From: an uncultured Sulfitobacter sp.
GTDB taxonomy: Bacteria > Pseudomonadota > Alphaproteobacteria > Rhodobacterales > Rhodobacteraceae
Reading direction: 5' to 3'
NCBI GenBank assembly: GCA_937928635.1
Contig: CALFWM010000064.1
Coordinates: 1 to 37,603 of the forward strand
Length of the DNA: 37,603 nt
Part shown: positions 23,529 through 31,320 of the stretch, piece after piece
Layout of the letters: each line of letters begins with the position of its first letter
How positions within the stretch are numbered: position 1 is the stretch's first letter
Notes under the pieces: generated by a model
Told to the model about the DNA's origin: nothing
The model's database searches: none
Seen by the model: only the letters and a program-made list of their open reading frames with translations
Made by a program: the position numbers and the translations under genes

Positions 23529-26489
23529 TTACTTTCCTTTGAGTGTCAGCGCGTCGTTGACGAGTGCTGCTTGTTGATCTTTGTGCATGGAGGCAAGGCC
23601 CGTCGCGGGAGAGGCCGCCGCGGCGCGCCCCGCATAAGTGGGCCGTGAGTGTTTGGCTTTGATACGGGTCAGCACCCATTCGATATTGGGTTCGATGAAC
23701 GACCAGGCTCCCTGGTTCTTGGGTTCTTCCTGACACCAGATCATTTCGGCATTTTTGAAACGCTCCAACTCCTTGACCGCGGATTGCGCGGGGAAGGGGT
23801 AAAACTGCTCAAAGCGCATCAGGTAGATGTCATCAATGCCACGCGCATCGCGTTCTTCGAGCAGGTCGTAATAGACCTTGCCCGAACACATGACCACGCG
23901 TTTGATTTTGTTATCGGCCACCAGTTTGGTGTCTGAATTGCCATGCTGGGCGTCATCCCACATGATCCGGTGGAAACTGGACCCGGTTGTGAAATCCTCT
24001 GCTGTGCTGACGGCCATCTTGTGGCGCAGCAGGGATTTAGGGGTCATCAGCATCAGCGGTTTGCGATAGCTGCGGTGCAACTGGCGGCGTAGCAGGTGGA
24101 AATAATTGGCGGGCGTCGTGCAATTGGCCACGATCCAGTTGTCACCGCCACACATGGTCAGGAAGCGCTCCAGCCGGGCGGAGGAGTGTTCGGGTCCTTG
24201 CCCCTCAAACCCGTGGGGCATCAGACAAACCAGGCCGGACATGCGCAACCATTTGGATTCACCGGAAGAAATGAACTGGTCAAACATGATCTGCGCACCA
24301 TTGGCGAAATCACCAAACTGTGCCTCCCACAGGGTCAGCGCGTTGGGTTCAGCCAGTGAATAGCCATATTCAAACCCCAGCACCGCATATTCCGACAGCA
24401 TGGAGTCGATGACCTCATATTGGGCCTGACCCTCGCGGATGTTGTTGAGCGGGTAATACCGCTCTTCGGTCTCTTGATTGACGATGCCGGAATGGCGCTG
24501 TGAGAACGTGCCGCGCGTGCTGTCCTGCCCGGCCAGCCGCACCTTGTACCCCTCCGTCAGCAAGGAGCCAAAGGCCAGTGCCTCTGCTGTGGCCCAGTCA
24601 AACCCTTTGCCCTCGGCAAACATCTTGGCTTTGGCCTCCAGCAGGCGGCCAACGGTTTTATGCATCGGAAACCCATCGGGGGTTTTGACCAGGGCCGCGC
24701 CGACCTCTTCCATGGTTTGTTTCTTGATCGCGGTTTTGCCGCGCTGGTATTTTTCGCCGCGTTTGTCCAGATGCGACCATTTGCCATCCAGCCAGTCGGC
24801 CTTGTTCGGGCGGTAGTCTTTGCCGGCCTCAAACTCATCATTCATGCGCTTTTGAAAGTCGGCTTTCATGTCCTCAATCTCGCCCTCGGGCACGAGGCCG
24901 TCCTTGACCAGACGGTCGGCATAAAGGCTGAGCGTGGTTTTCTGACCTTTGATCTTTTTGTACATGACGGGGTTGGTGAACATCGGTTCATCCCCTTCGT
25001 TATGGCCAAAGCGGCGATAACAGATCATGTCGATGACCACGTCTTTCTTGAACTTCTGGCGGAATTCGGTGGCCACACGCGCCGCATGCACAACCGCCTC
25101 CGGGTCATCGCCGTTGACGTGGAAAATCGGGGCCTCCACCACCAGCGCGTTGTCGGTGGGGTAGGGGGAGGAGCGGGAGAAGTGCGGTGCGGTGGTGAAA
25201 CCAATCTGGTTGTTCACGACGATATGCATGGTCCCACCAGTCTTGTGACCGCGCAGACCGGAGAGCGCGAAACATTCCGCCACCACGCCCTGGCCAGCAA
25301 AAGCCGCATCGCCGTGCAGCAGCAGCGGCATAACCGCGCTGCGATCCCCGCCTGCGGTCTGGTCCTGTTTGGCGCGCGCCTTGCCCAAGACAACAGGGTT
25401 CACAGCCTCAAGGTGCGAGGGGTTTGCCGTCAGGCTGAGGTGTACGGTGTTTTCATCAAACTGGCGATCCGAGGAGGCGCCAAGGTGGTATTTCACGTCG
25501 CCCGAGCCATCCACATCTTCGGGCTTAAAGCTGCCGCCCTGAAATTCGTTAAAGATCGCCCGGTAGGGTTTTTGCATCACATTGGCGAGCACGGACAGAC
25601 GGCCCCGGTGAGGCATGCCGATCACGATTTCCTTTACGCCCAGCTGGCCGCCGCGTTTGATGATCTGTTCCATCGCCGGGACAAGGCTTTCGCCGCCGTC
25701 CAGACCAAACCGTTTGGTGCCCATGTATTTGACATGCAGGAATTTCTCAAATCCCTCGGCCTCAACCAATGAGCCAAGGATCGCCTTGCGCCCTTCTTTC
25801 GTGAAGGCGATTTCCTTGCCATAGCCTTCAATGCGTTCCTTTAGCCAGGAGGCTTCCTCGGGGTTGGAGATGTGCATGTATTGCAGTGCGAAGGTGCCGC
25901 AATAGGTGGAGCGCACGATGTCCACGATCTGGCGCATGGTGGCAAGTTCAAGCCCCAGCACGTTGTCGATAAAGATCGGGCGGTCCATGTCCGCCTCGGC
26001 AAAGCCGTAGGATTTTGGGTCAAGCTCGGGATGGGGTGTGATTTCCCGCATGCCCAGCGGGTCCAGATCGGCCACCAGATGGCCCCGGATGCGATAGGCG
26101 CGGATGATCATCAGGGCGCGGATGCTGTCGAGCACCGCCTGTTTGATCTGCTCATCGCTGACGGAAATGCCTTTTTCCGCCGCCTTCGCTTTGATCTTTT
26201 CGCCTGCGGCAGCACCTTCCTCGGGCTCTGGCCAGCCGCCGTTCATGGCCCCGGTCAGGTCACCCATCGGGGCGGGGGGCCAATCGGGGCGCGCCCATGA
26301 GGGGCCTGCGGCCTCGGCTGTGGCGGCGGCGGTTTCATCGCCCATTTCTTTGAAAAACGCGACCCATGCGGCGTCGACGGACGCCGGATCATTGGCATAT
26401 CGCGCGTACATCTGTTCGAGGTAGTCGGCGTTTTCGCCCTCCATGAAGGAGGAGGCGTGGAATTGGTCGGTGGTGGGGTGGTCGTTCAT
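23529..26489 (-). CDS. sucA: 2-oxoglutarate dehydrogenase E1 component
   Basis: The 986-residue thiamine-diphosphate enzyme decarboxylates 2-oxoglutarate and transfers the succinyl group to the E2 lipoyl arm. The N-terminal FMEGENADYLEQMYARY segment (15-31) is the E2/E3-binding stretch. The active-site region includes GMPHRGRLSVLANV (291-304), TANPSHLEAV (354-363), the ThDP motif GDAAFAGQG (393-401) through NNQIGFTT (426-433) and RRFGHNEGDEP. Length is slightly above the common 930-950 because of the linker at about 50-100. AAGGACC precedes the ATG. It lies between the unknown 248-aa gene and odhB in one transcription unit. Confidence 0.96.
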   Translation of the reverse strand: MNDHPTTDQFHASSFMEGENADYLEQMYARYANDPASVDAAWVAFFKEMGDETAAATAEAAGPSWARPDWPPAPMGDLTGAMNGGWPEPEEGAAAGEKIKAKAAEKGISVSDEQIKQAVLDSIRALMIIRAYRIRGHLVADLDPLGMREITPHPELDPKSYGFAEADMDRPIFIDNVLGLELATMRQIVDIVRSTYCGTFALQYMHISNPEEASWLKERIEGYGKEIAFTKEGRKAILGSLVEAEGFEKFLHVKYMGTKRFGLDGGESLVPAMEQIIKRGGQLGVKEIVIGMPHRGRLSVLANVMQKPYRAIFNEFQGGSFKPEDVDGSGDVKYHLGASSDRQFDENTVHLSLTANPSHLEAVNPVVLGKARAKQDQTAGGDRSAVMPLLLHGDAAFAGQGVVAECFALSGLRGHKTGGTMHIVVNNQIGFTTAPHFSRSSPYPTDNALVVEAPIFHVNGDDPEAVVHAARVATEFRQKFKKDVVIDMICYRRFGHNEGDEPMFTNPVMYKKIKGQKTTLSLYADRLVKDGLVPEGEIEDMKADFQKRMNDEFEAGKDYRPNKADWLDGKWSHLDKRGEKYQRGKTAIKKQTMEEVGAALVKTPDGFPMHKTVGRLLEAKAKMFAEGKGFDWATAEALAFGSLLTEGYKVRLAGQDSTRGTFSQRHSGIVNQETEERYYPLNNIREGQAQYEVIDSMLSEYAVLGFEYGYSLAEPNALTLWEAQFGDFANGAQIMFDQFISSGESKWLRMSGLVCLMPHGFEGQGPEHSSARLERFLTMCGGDNWIVANCTTPANYFHLLRRQLHRSYRKPLMLMTPKSLLRHKMAVSTAEDFTTGSSFHRIMWDDAQHGNSDTKLVADNKIKRVVMCSGKVYYDLLEERDARGIDDIYLMRFEQFYPFPAQSAVKELERFKNAEMIWCQEEPKNQGAWSFIEPNIEWVLTRIKAKHSRPTYAGRAAAASPATGLASMHKDQQAALVNDALTLKGK

Positions 26490-26499
26490 GATCTGGTCC

Positions 26500-27246
26500 T
26501 TATCTCAGGAGCTGACTGCGTTCGGCGCAATAGAGTGTCGGATGGGGCTGAAGCTCGAGGTCGGGCAAGAGGTTGGACACAAAGCCGCGGACGTCAAACA
26601 GCAATTGAAATCTGTCACGTTGGTTTGTGCTTATGCTGCCCAAAAAGGCAGGGTTTTCACCGCGTAGCCAAGTATGATTGACGCCATTGTATGTTCCGGA
26701 AGGCGTTCGTGCTGTGGATCCGGTGCCGTCAAATTGGCTTGCGTATTTTTCCGGTGCCAATAAATTTCCAGAGGCGTTGCGGTTAAAAATGGGCTTTTCA
26801 TAACGATGTGGGGAAAATGCCCAAACCGCAGAAAGGCTGTCTTGCCCCGGTCCTGAGGCTGGGTCGGATTGGGCAGTGAAACAGGTGAAACCGGGCATTT
26901 GGGCGCTGCACCAGCCATGATATTTGAGTTGCTCGGGCGGAAAGTTCCAGAAGTCGGCACCCCTCAATCTGATCTGGCTGCGGCTGCGCCGATAGTAATT
27001 GAAAACACTTCGATATCCGGCGCGGGTTAAAATGCCAGTGATGGTGTTTAAACGATTGATTTCGATCCTGCGGCGCAGGCGTGTCAGTTGAATGGGCGGG
27101 GTCGTTTGCCATCCGCCCCGCTGCATGGCCATTGCAAGGTTCATTGATCCTCCGCTTAACACCACACTGTCAAAGACAGATTGCAGAGCAATCTGCTGTT
27201 CTGACCTGGTGTTCGGCTGGGGTTTATTGAACGTCAAAACTGACAT
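26500..27246 (-). CDS. Unknown 248-aa protein inserted between sucD and sucA
   Basis: I do not recognise this protein. Its ATG shares one base with the sucD stop (TAATG), so it would be translated by coupling. It has no signal peptide or clear membrane helix. The composition is rich in Arg, Gln, Asn, Ser and Phe, unlike the enzymes around it. Features are a basic helix QLTRLRRRIEINRLN (about 53-67), a Tyr/Arg stretch YRSVFNYYRRSRSQIRLRG (about 78-96), paired cysteines near 112 and 121 (HGWCSAQMPGFTCF), and GTYNGVNHTWLRG. Base composition looks slightly less GC-rich than sucA or sucD. It may be a recently acquired accessory gene riding on the TCA transcript. Confidence 0.6.
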   Translation of the reverse strand: MSVLTFNKPQPNTRSEQQIALQSVFDSVVLSGGSMNLAMAMQRGGWQTTPPIQLTRLRRRIEINRLNTITGILTRAGYRSVFNYYRRSRSQIRLRGADFWNFPPEQLKYHGWCSAQMPGFTCFTAQSDPASGPGQDSLSAVWAFSPHRYEKPIFNRNASGNLLAPEKYASQFDGTGSTARTPSGTYNGVNHTWLRGENPAFLGSISTNQRDRFQLLFDVRGFVSNLLPDLELQPHPTLYCAERSQLLR

Positions 27247-28133
27247 TAGCCCTTCTCAATCGCTTCCTTCACAGCCTCGCCCAAGGTCGCCGGGCTATCC
27301 GCCACAACAATCCCCGCCGCGCGCATGGCTTCGATCTTGTCTTCCGCGCCGCCTTTGCCGCCCGCAACAATCGCACCAGCGTGGCCCATGCGGCGGCCCG
27401 GAGGTGCCGTGCGGCCTGCGATGAAACCAGCGGTGGGTTTCCAGCGGCCTTTCTTCTTCTCGTCGGCCAGGAATTGCGCGGCGTCTTCCTCAGCAGAGCC
27501 GCCAATCTCGCCAATCATGATGATGCTTTGGGTTTCATCGTCTGCCAAGAACATCTCCAACACATCTATGTGTTCAGTGCCTTTGATCGGATCACCCCCA
27601 ATGCCCACTGCCGAGGACTGGCCATAGCCCAAATCGGTAGTCTGTTTCACCGCCTCATAGGTCAGCGTGCCAGAGCGCGAAACCACACCGCAGGAGCCGC
27701 GTTTGTGGATATGGCCCGGCATGATGCCGATTTTGCACGCATCCGGCGTGATCACCCCGGGGCAGTTTGGCCCCAAAAGGCGCGATTTGGAGCCCTCAAG
27801 CGCGCGCTGCACGCGCATCATGTCGAGCACGGGAATGCCTTCGGTGATGCAGACGATCAGGGGCATTTCGGCGTCAATCGCCTCCAGAATGGAATCCGCT
27901 GCAAAGGGAGGCGGCACATAGATCACGGAGGCATTGGCATCTGTCACATGTATGGCCTCGTGCACAGAGTTATAGACCGGCAGGTCAAGGTGGGTCTGCC
28001 CGCCCTTGCCGGGGGTCACACCGCCCACCATTCTGGTGCCGTAGGCGATGGCCTGCTCTGTGTGGAACGTGCCCTGAGAGCCGGTGAGCCCCTGACAAAT
28101 CACGCGGGTATTTTCATCTACGAGTACGGCCAT
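27246..28133 (-). CDS. sucD: Succinyl-CoA synthetase alpha subunit
   Basis: The 295-residue alpha subunit binds CoA and carries the phosphorylated histidine. Visible are the CoA-binding [15 protein letters not shown] (15-29), GGVTPGKGG (37-45), the GPNCPGVI motif, and [11 protein letters not shown] with phosphohistidine H251. With SucC it converts succinyl-CoA to succinate and makes ATP or GTP. Three small envelope genes separate it from sucC, an interruption not seen in the compact enterobacterial sucCD. Confidence 0.96.
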   Translation of the reverse strand: MAVLVDENTRVICQGLTGSQGTFHTEQAIAYGTRMVGGVTPGKGGQTHLDLPVYNSVHEAIHVTDANASVIYVPPPFAADSILEAIDAEMPLIVCITEGIPVLDMMRVQRALEGSKSRLLGPNCPGVITPDACKIGIMPGHIHKRGSCGVVSRSGTLTYEAVKQTTDLGYGQSSAVGIGGDPIKGTEHIDVLEMFLADDETQSIIMIGEIGGSAEEDAAQFLADEKKKGRWKPTAGFIAGRTAPPGRRMGHAGAIVAGGKGGAEDKIEAMRAAGIVVADSPATLGEAVKEAIEKG

Positions 28134-28220
28134 GTTGGTTCCTTTGGCGTTCCATTGTTAAGGGCGATGCGGCGGGCGCATCTTGTGTCGGGTCCGGCGC
28201 GGGGCGGCGCCGACAGATGT

Positions 28221-28412
28221 TTAGGCGCAGGCGGGTTGCCCTTCAGTGCCGCAGGGGAAAAGCGGGGTTTTGGCCAGTTCGGAGGGGCTGGGATGCACGG
28301 CTTGCGGCCCTTTGCGCACACCGCCATCGCCGGTATTGCCGCAGGCCACCAAAAGGCCGGCAAACGTTAGGGCGCAGATCAGGCGGGCCGGGCGGGAAAA
28401 TGCATGTGTCAT
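28221..28412 (-). CDS. Small lipoprotein upstream of sucD (63 aa)
   Basis: The start ATG 28412 is set by a strong AAGGAGA 5 bp upstream; a longer in-frame reading from 28562 overlaps the neighbouring gene. The product has a lipoprotein signal with lipobox GLLVAC and C24. The mature part of about 40 residues contains TPLFPCGTEGQPACA at its end, with two cysteines that could form a disulfide. Function unknown. It sits 87 bp before sucD. Confidence 0.75.
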   Translation of the reverse strand: MTHAFSRPARLICALTFAGLLVACGNTGDGGVRKGPQAVHPSPSELAKTPLFPCGTEGQPACA

Positions 28413-28470
28413 CTTAGTCTCCTTCAAATCGACTTTGGTTTTGTCATGTGGCGGGATGCAAAGTGTTGTT

Positions 28471-29034
28471 TCATGAGCCTGTGTCCTCCAACGGGTCCAG
28501 CCGTTCGAGGGTGATAAAGGTCTCAACACCATTGGGCCCTTGCCGGGTGCCGACTTGCACAACGGCGATGCGTTTTGGGTTCAGCTGGACAGCGGCAGTG
28601 TTTGTTGCGCCTTGCATGCGTGCAAAGCCCTGCGGCACAGGGATGATCCGGTTGGCAAGGCGTTCCTGCGTCAGCCCCTTGTTGACCCATTCAAAGGCGT
28701 CGGTCACCGCGTCACCGTCAAACGCCACCTCACAGCGCCGGTCGGTGCCGGGGGTGGCCGCGCGGCCCGTCACGGGGGAGGGTGCAGCGCCGGAAAACGG
28801 ACGCAGGTCGTAGAAATCAACGCGTGCGCCGGAGGGGGAGAGCGCGTCCTGCGCTTTTTGGGCGGTGAGGAAGGGGCTGAAGCAATGATCGGCAAAGGCT
28901 TGGCCAGCGGCATCCGCAATCTCAGCCGTTGCAAGCGTTGCAGTGAAGCACAGTAGGATGGGTGCTTGCACCCATCTTGCGGCTGGGCGATGGGTGCAAG
29001 CACCCATCTTACGGGGCCGAGCGCCTGTGCTCAT
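28471..29034 (-). CDS. Secreted protein of unknown function with REP-derived N-terminus
   Basis: A 187-residue product starting at ATG 29034, which overlaps the stop of the upstream lipoprotein gene (ATGA). The hydrophobic stretch APILLCFTATLATA (about 24-37) ends in a signal-peptidase-I-type ATA site before EIADAAGQ, so the rest is exported. The mature part has two cysteines (FADHCFSPF and DRRCEVAF) spaced about 53 residues apart and no known motif. The region encoding about residues 8-28 is a 60-bp REP-like doublet (28953-29012), so half of the signal peptide comes from repeat DNA. Its FAD-x-C start of the mature domain is shared with the preceding lipoprotein, hinting at a related fold. 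Confidence 0.65.
   Translation of the reverse strand: MSTGARPRKMGACTHRPAARWVQAPILLCFTATLATAEIADAAGQAFADHCFSPFLTAQKAQDALSPSGARVDFYDLRPFSGAAPSPVTGRAATPGTDRRCEVAFDGDAVTDAFEWVNKGLTQERLANRIIPVPQGFARMQGATNTAAVQLNPKRIAVVQVGTRQGPNGVETFITLERLDPLEDTGS
28953..29012. repeat. REP-like inverted doublet inside a coding region
   Basis: Two copies of a perfect 20-bp palindrome lie 12 bp apart: GATGGGTGCTTGCACCCATC (28957-28976) and GATGGGTGCAAGCACCCATC (28989-29008). They are inverted relative to each other (TT versus AA centre) and flanked by GTAG and TTAC, giving a 60-bp unit bounded by an outer inverted repeat. The core recurs at 22009-22024. The layout resembles BIME-type REP doublets. It lies in frame within the 5' part of the gene at 28471-29034. 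Confidence 0.85.
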
Positions 29035-29522
29035 GGGGTCTGTCCCAAAACGACCGGGGCTTTGATCCCCAAGCGGAAATACCGCAACCCGTCACCTGCA
29101 ACGCTCGATGTGATACTGACGTTGCGCGGCAGATTGGGGGTGATGGAAGCGGTGCCTTTTGCCAGTCCAGATACAGTGGCATCGACGGACTTGTTTGAGG
29201 CAAAGACCAATGAACAGGAGTTCCCCTTCACCTTGACGGACAGGTTTTTTGTGTTGTGATAGTAGGTTCCAAGCTGCGTGTTGTGCGTGAAATTATACAC
29301 CCGCAACCCTTCTGTCGCGGTCTGAAACCGCGTGCCCCGGATCAGACAGGCATCGGCAAAAATCGCACCAGCATCAAATGGGCTCATAAAGCCCGCACCC
29401 GGACCCGCCGTCGTGCTGACCGGGATGGGGGCCGCAGGGGCGCGTGTGCCTGTTGGGGGGGTGCTTTGCGCACACCCGGCCAGCGCCAAGGTGCACAGCG
29501 TTATCAGAGCAAAACGTCGCAA
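29031..29522 (-). CDS. Lipoprotein downstream of sucC (163 aa)
   Basis: The start is TTG at 29522, fixed by GGAGG six bases upstream and by the signal [17 protein letters not shown] with lipobox LALAGC and C17. After a Pro/Thr/Ala-rich linker (about 18-45), residues about 46-163 form a compact domain. It has [18 protein letters not shown] and a second cysteine in [11 protein letters not shown]. The paired cysteines resemble those of the next gene's product. The stop overlaps that gene's ATG (ATGA). Function unknown; an envelope location is clear. Confidence 0.75.
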   Translation of the reverse strand: MRRFALITLCTLALAGCAQSTPPTGTRAPAAPIPVSTTAGPGAGFMSPFDAGAIFADACLIRGTRFQTATEGLRVYNFTHNTQLGTYYHNTKNLSVKVKGNSCSLVFASNKSVDATVSGLAKGTASITPNLPRNVSITSSVAGDGLRYFRLGIKAPVVLGQTP

Positions 29523-29565
29523 AAAATCCTCCGGTGTTTGAGTGGGGTGCTGGGCGCTGCGCGGT

Positions 29566-30759
29566 TCACCCCTTGACCGCCTTTACGATCTTCTCAGCGC
29601 CGTCTTTGAGGTCATCCGCCGCAATGACATCGACGTCGGAATTGTTGATGATGGCTTTGCCTTCCTCAACTTTGGTGCCCTCCAGACGTACAACCAGTGG
29701 CACTTTCAAACCCACTTCTTTCACGGCCTCCACAACGCCCTCAGCGATCACATCACAGCGCATGATGCCGCCAAAGATATTGACCAGAATGCCTTTGACC
29801 TGCGGATCAGAGGTGATGATTTTGAAGGCTTCCGTCACCTTTTCCTTCGTGGCGCCACCGCCTACATCAAGAAAGTTGGCAGGCTCGGCCCCGTAGAGCT
29901 TGATGATGTCCATGGTTGCCATCGCCAGCCCGGCACCATTCACCATGCAGCCAATCTCACCGTCCAGCGCGATGTAATTGAGGTCATATTTGGAGGCTTC
30001 AAGTTCCTTCGGGTCTTCCTCCGTGGTGTCGCGCAGTTCTGCAATGTCGGCGTGACGGTAGACTGCGTTGCCGTCAAAACTGATCTTGGCGTCCAGCACT
30101 TTCAGATCACCGCCGTCGGTCACGATCAGGGGGTTGATCTCCAGCATCTCCATGTCTTTTTCGATGAAGGCTTTGTAAAGTGTGCCCATCAGCGCGACAC
30201 ATTGCTTAATCGCCTTGCCCTTGAGGCCCAGCGCAAAGGCGATGCGGCGACCGTGAAACGCCTGATATCCCGTCGCGGGGTCAACAGCAAAATTCAGGAT
30301 TTTGTCAGGCGTGTTGGCCGCAACCTCCTCGATGTCCATGCCGCCCTCTGTGGAGCAGACAAAACCAACGCGGCTAGTCTGGCGGTCCACCAACAGGGCC
30401 AGGTACATCTCGGTTTCAATGCCTGCGCCATCCTCAATATAGATGCGGTTGACCTGTTTGCCGACAGGGCCGGTCTGATGGGTGACCAATGTGCGGCCCA
30501 GCATTTTTTTGGCCTCATTGGCCGCCTCCGCAACGGATTTGGCAAGGCGGACACCGCCCGCATCGCCCGCGTCGGCCTCTTTGAACGTGCCCTTGCCGCG
30601 GCCACCTGCATGGATCTGCGCCTTGACCACCCACAGCGGGCCGTCCATTTCGCCCGCCGCTGTTTTGGCATCCTCGGCTTTGAGCACAACGCGGCCATCT
30701 GACACGGGCGCACCGTAGCTGCGCAAAAGGGCCTTGGCCTGATATTCGTGGATGTTCAT
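29566..30759 (-). CDS. sucC: Succinyl-CoA synthetase beta subunit
   Basis: The 397-residue ATP-grasp subunit starts [16 protein letters not shown], the universal start of this family, so ATG 30759 is chosen over the longer frame from 30804. Other marks are [12 protein letters not shown] (46-57), [29 protein letters not shown] and [10 protein letters not shown]. The family couples succinyl-CoA cleavage to nucleotide triphosphate synthesis with SucD. It is the first gene of the minus-strand TCA cluster. Its leader holds a 6-bp hairpin (CCTGTG/CACAGG, 30792-30807) and, farther up, the double palindrome at 30869-30907. The mdh gene often found before sucC in alphaproteobacteria is absent here. 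Confidence 0.96.
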   Translation of the reverse strand: MNIHEYQAKALLRSYGAPVSDGRVVLKAEDAKTAAGEMDGPLWVVKAQIHAGGRGKGTFKEADAGDAGGVRLAKSVAEAANEAKKMLGRTLVTHQTGPVGKQVNRIYIEDGAGIETEMYLALLVDRQTSRVGFVCSTEGGMDIEEVAANTPDKILNFAVDPATGYQAFHGRRIAFALGLKGKAIKQCVALMGTLYKAFIEKDMEMLEINPLIVTDGGDLKVLDAKISFDGNAVYRHADIAELRDTTEEDPKELEASKYDLNYIALDGEIGCMVNGAGLAMATMDIIKLYGAEPANFLDVGGGATKEKVTEAFKIITSDPQVKGILVNIFGGIMRCDVIAEGVVEAVKEVGLKVPLVVRLEGTKVEEGKAIINNSDVDVIAADDLKDGAEKIVKAVKG

Positions 30760-30868
30760 GAGGTGCTGTCCCGCTTTTTGTTCCAGTTCACCCTGTGTCT
30801 GCACAGGTGAGTCTTAGTCTCAGGTAAAAGGATTGAGCAGTTTTGGAACAGTTTCCAGTGAAAAGCGA

Positions 30869-30907
30869 CATTTGTGATCACAGCAGAAAATCCTGTGATC
30901 ACAAATG
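30869..30907. promoter_or_regulatory. Double palindromic operator upstream of sucC
   Basis: CATTTGTGATCACAG (30869-30883) is repeated as a perfect inverted copy CTGTGATCACAAATG (30893-30907) around a 9-bp spacer. Each arm contains the self-palindrome TGTGATCACA. The two centres are 21 bp apart, about two helical turns, so two dimers would sit on the same DNA face. It lies 110-148 bp before the sucC ATG, a plausible regulator site for the TCA cluster. The binding protein is unknown; AkgR, a reported TCA regulator in Rhodobacter, is one candidate. Confidence 0.75.
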
Positions 30908-30974
30908 ACTGATCTTTAGGAATACGTAACCAAATAACGGGTCTTTGCGTTGTGCACTGCGCAGACTCTGGCCG

Positions 30975-31261
30975 TTATTGCGGGGGGTGGTCTGCCATGA
31001 AGATCAGCTGATCCGCGCCAAAGCGTTCAAGACGGTTCAATTCACGAAAGCCCAAACGAGTCAGCAAGCAGCAAGAGGCGTCGTTTGCAGCTTGGGTTTC
31101 GGCCAGCACGCGGGGCAGGCCCAGATTGTTCAACGCATGTGTGAGGACACGGCACCGGCTTTTTTGGCAAATCCATATTCCCACCTTGCCGGGTCAAACA
31201 TGTTAGATATCACGGTGTTCTGCGTGGTTTGATATGGGGCCAGCGTGATCAGGCCGGTCAT
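30975..31261 (-). pseudogene. GNAT acetyltransferase remnant (truncated, frameshifted)
   Basis: The minus-strand frame ending at 30975 reads LTHALNNLGLPRVLAETQAA, then NDASCCLLTRLGFREL and a RFG-type tail, the clear C-terminal half of a RimJ/RimL-type GNAT acetyltransferase. Just upstream the homology moves to another frame (WEYGFAKKAGAV), with the shift at about 31141-31153. No N-terminal half of the family is found; the second frame reaches only an ATG at 31261. The gene therefore appears dead. The 59 bp from 31262 to the mch stop hold nothing notable. Confidence 0.7.
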
Positions 31262-31320
31262 CGCAACACGGTTGTCGCCGCATGGTTGCGGTTCTTTTGT
31301 GCATTGGATCCTCTTCGGAC

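Noticed and set aside
22122..23648. 508-aa open frame on the plus strand opposite odhB
   Set aside because: Gly/His/Arg-rich antisense shadow of a clearly conserved enzyme gene; no recognisable protein features.
24660..25772. 370-aa open frame on the plus strand opposite sucA
   Set aside because: Antisense shadow of sucA coding sequence, without start signals or known motifs.
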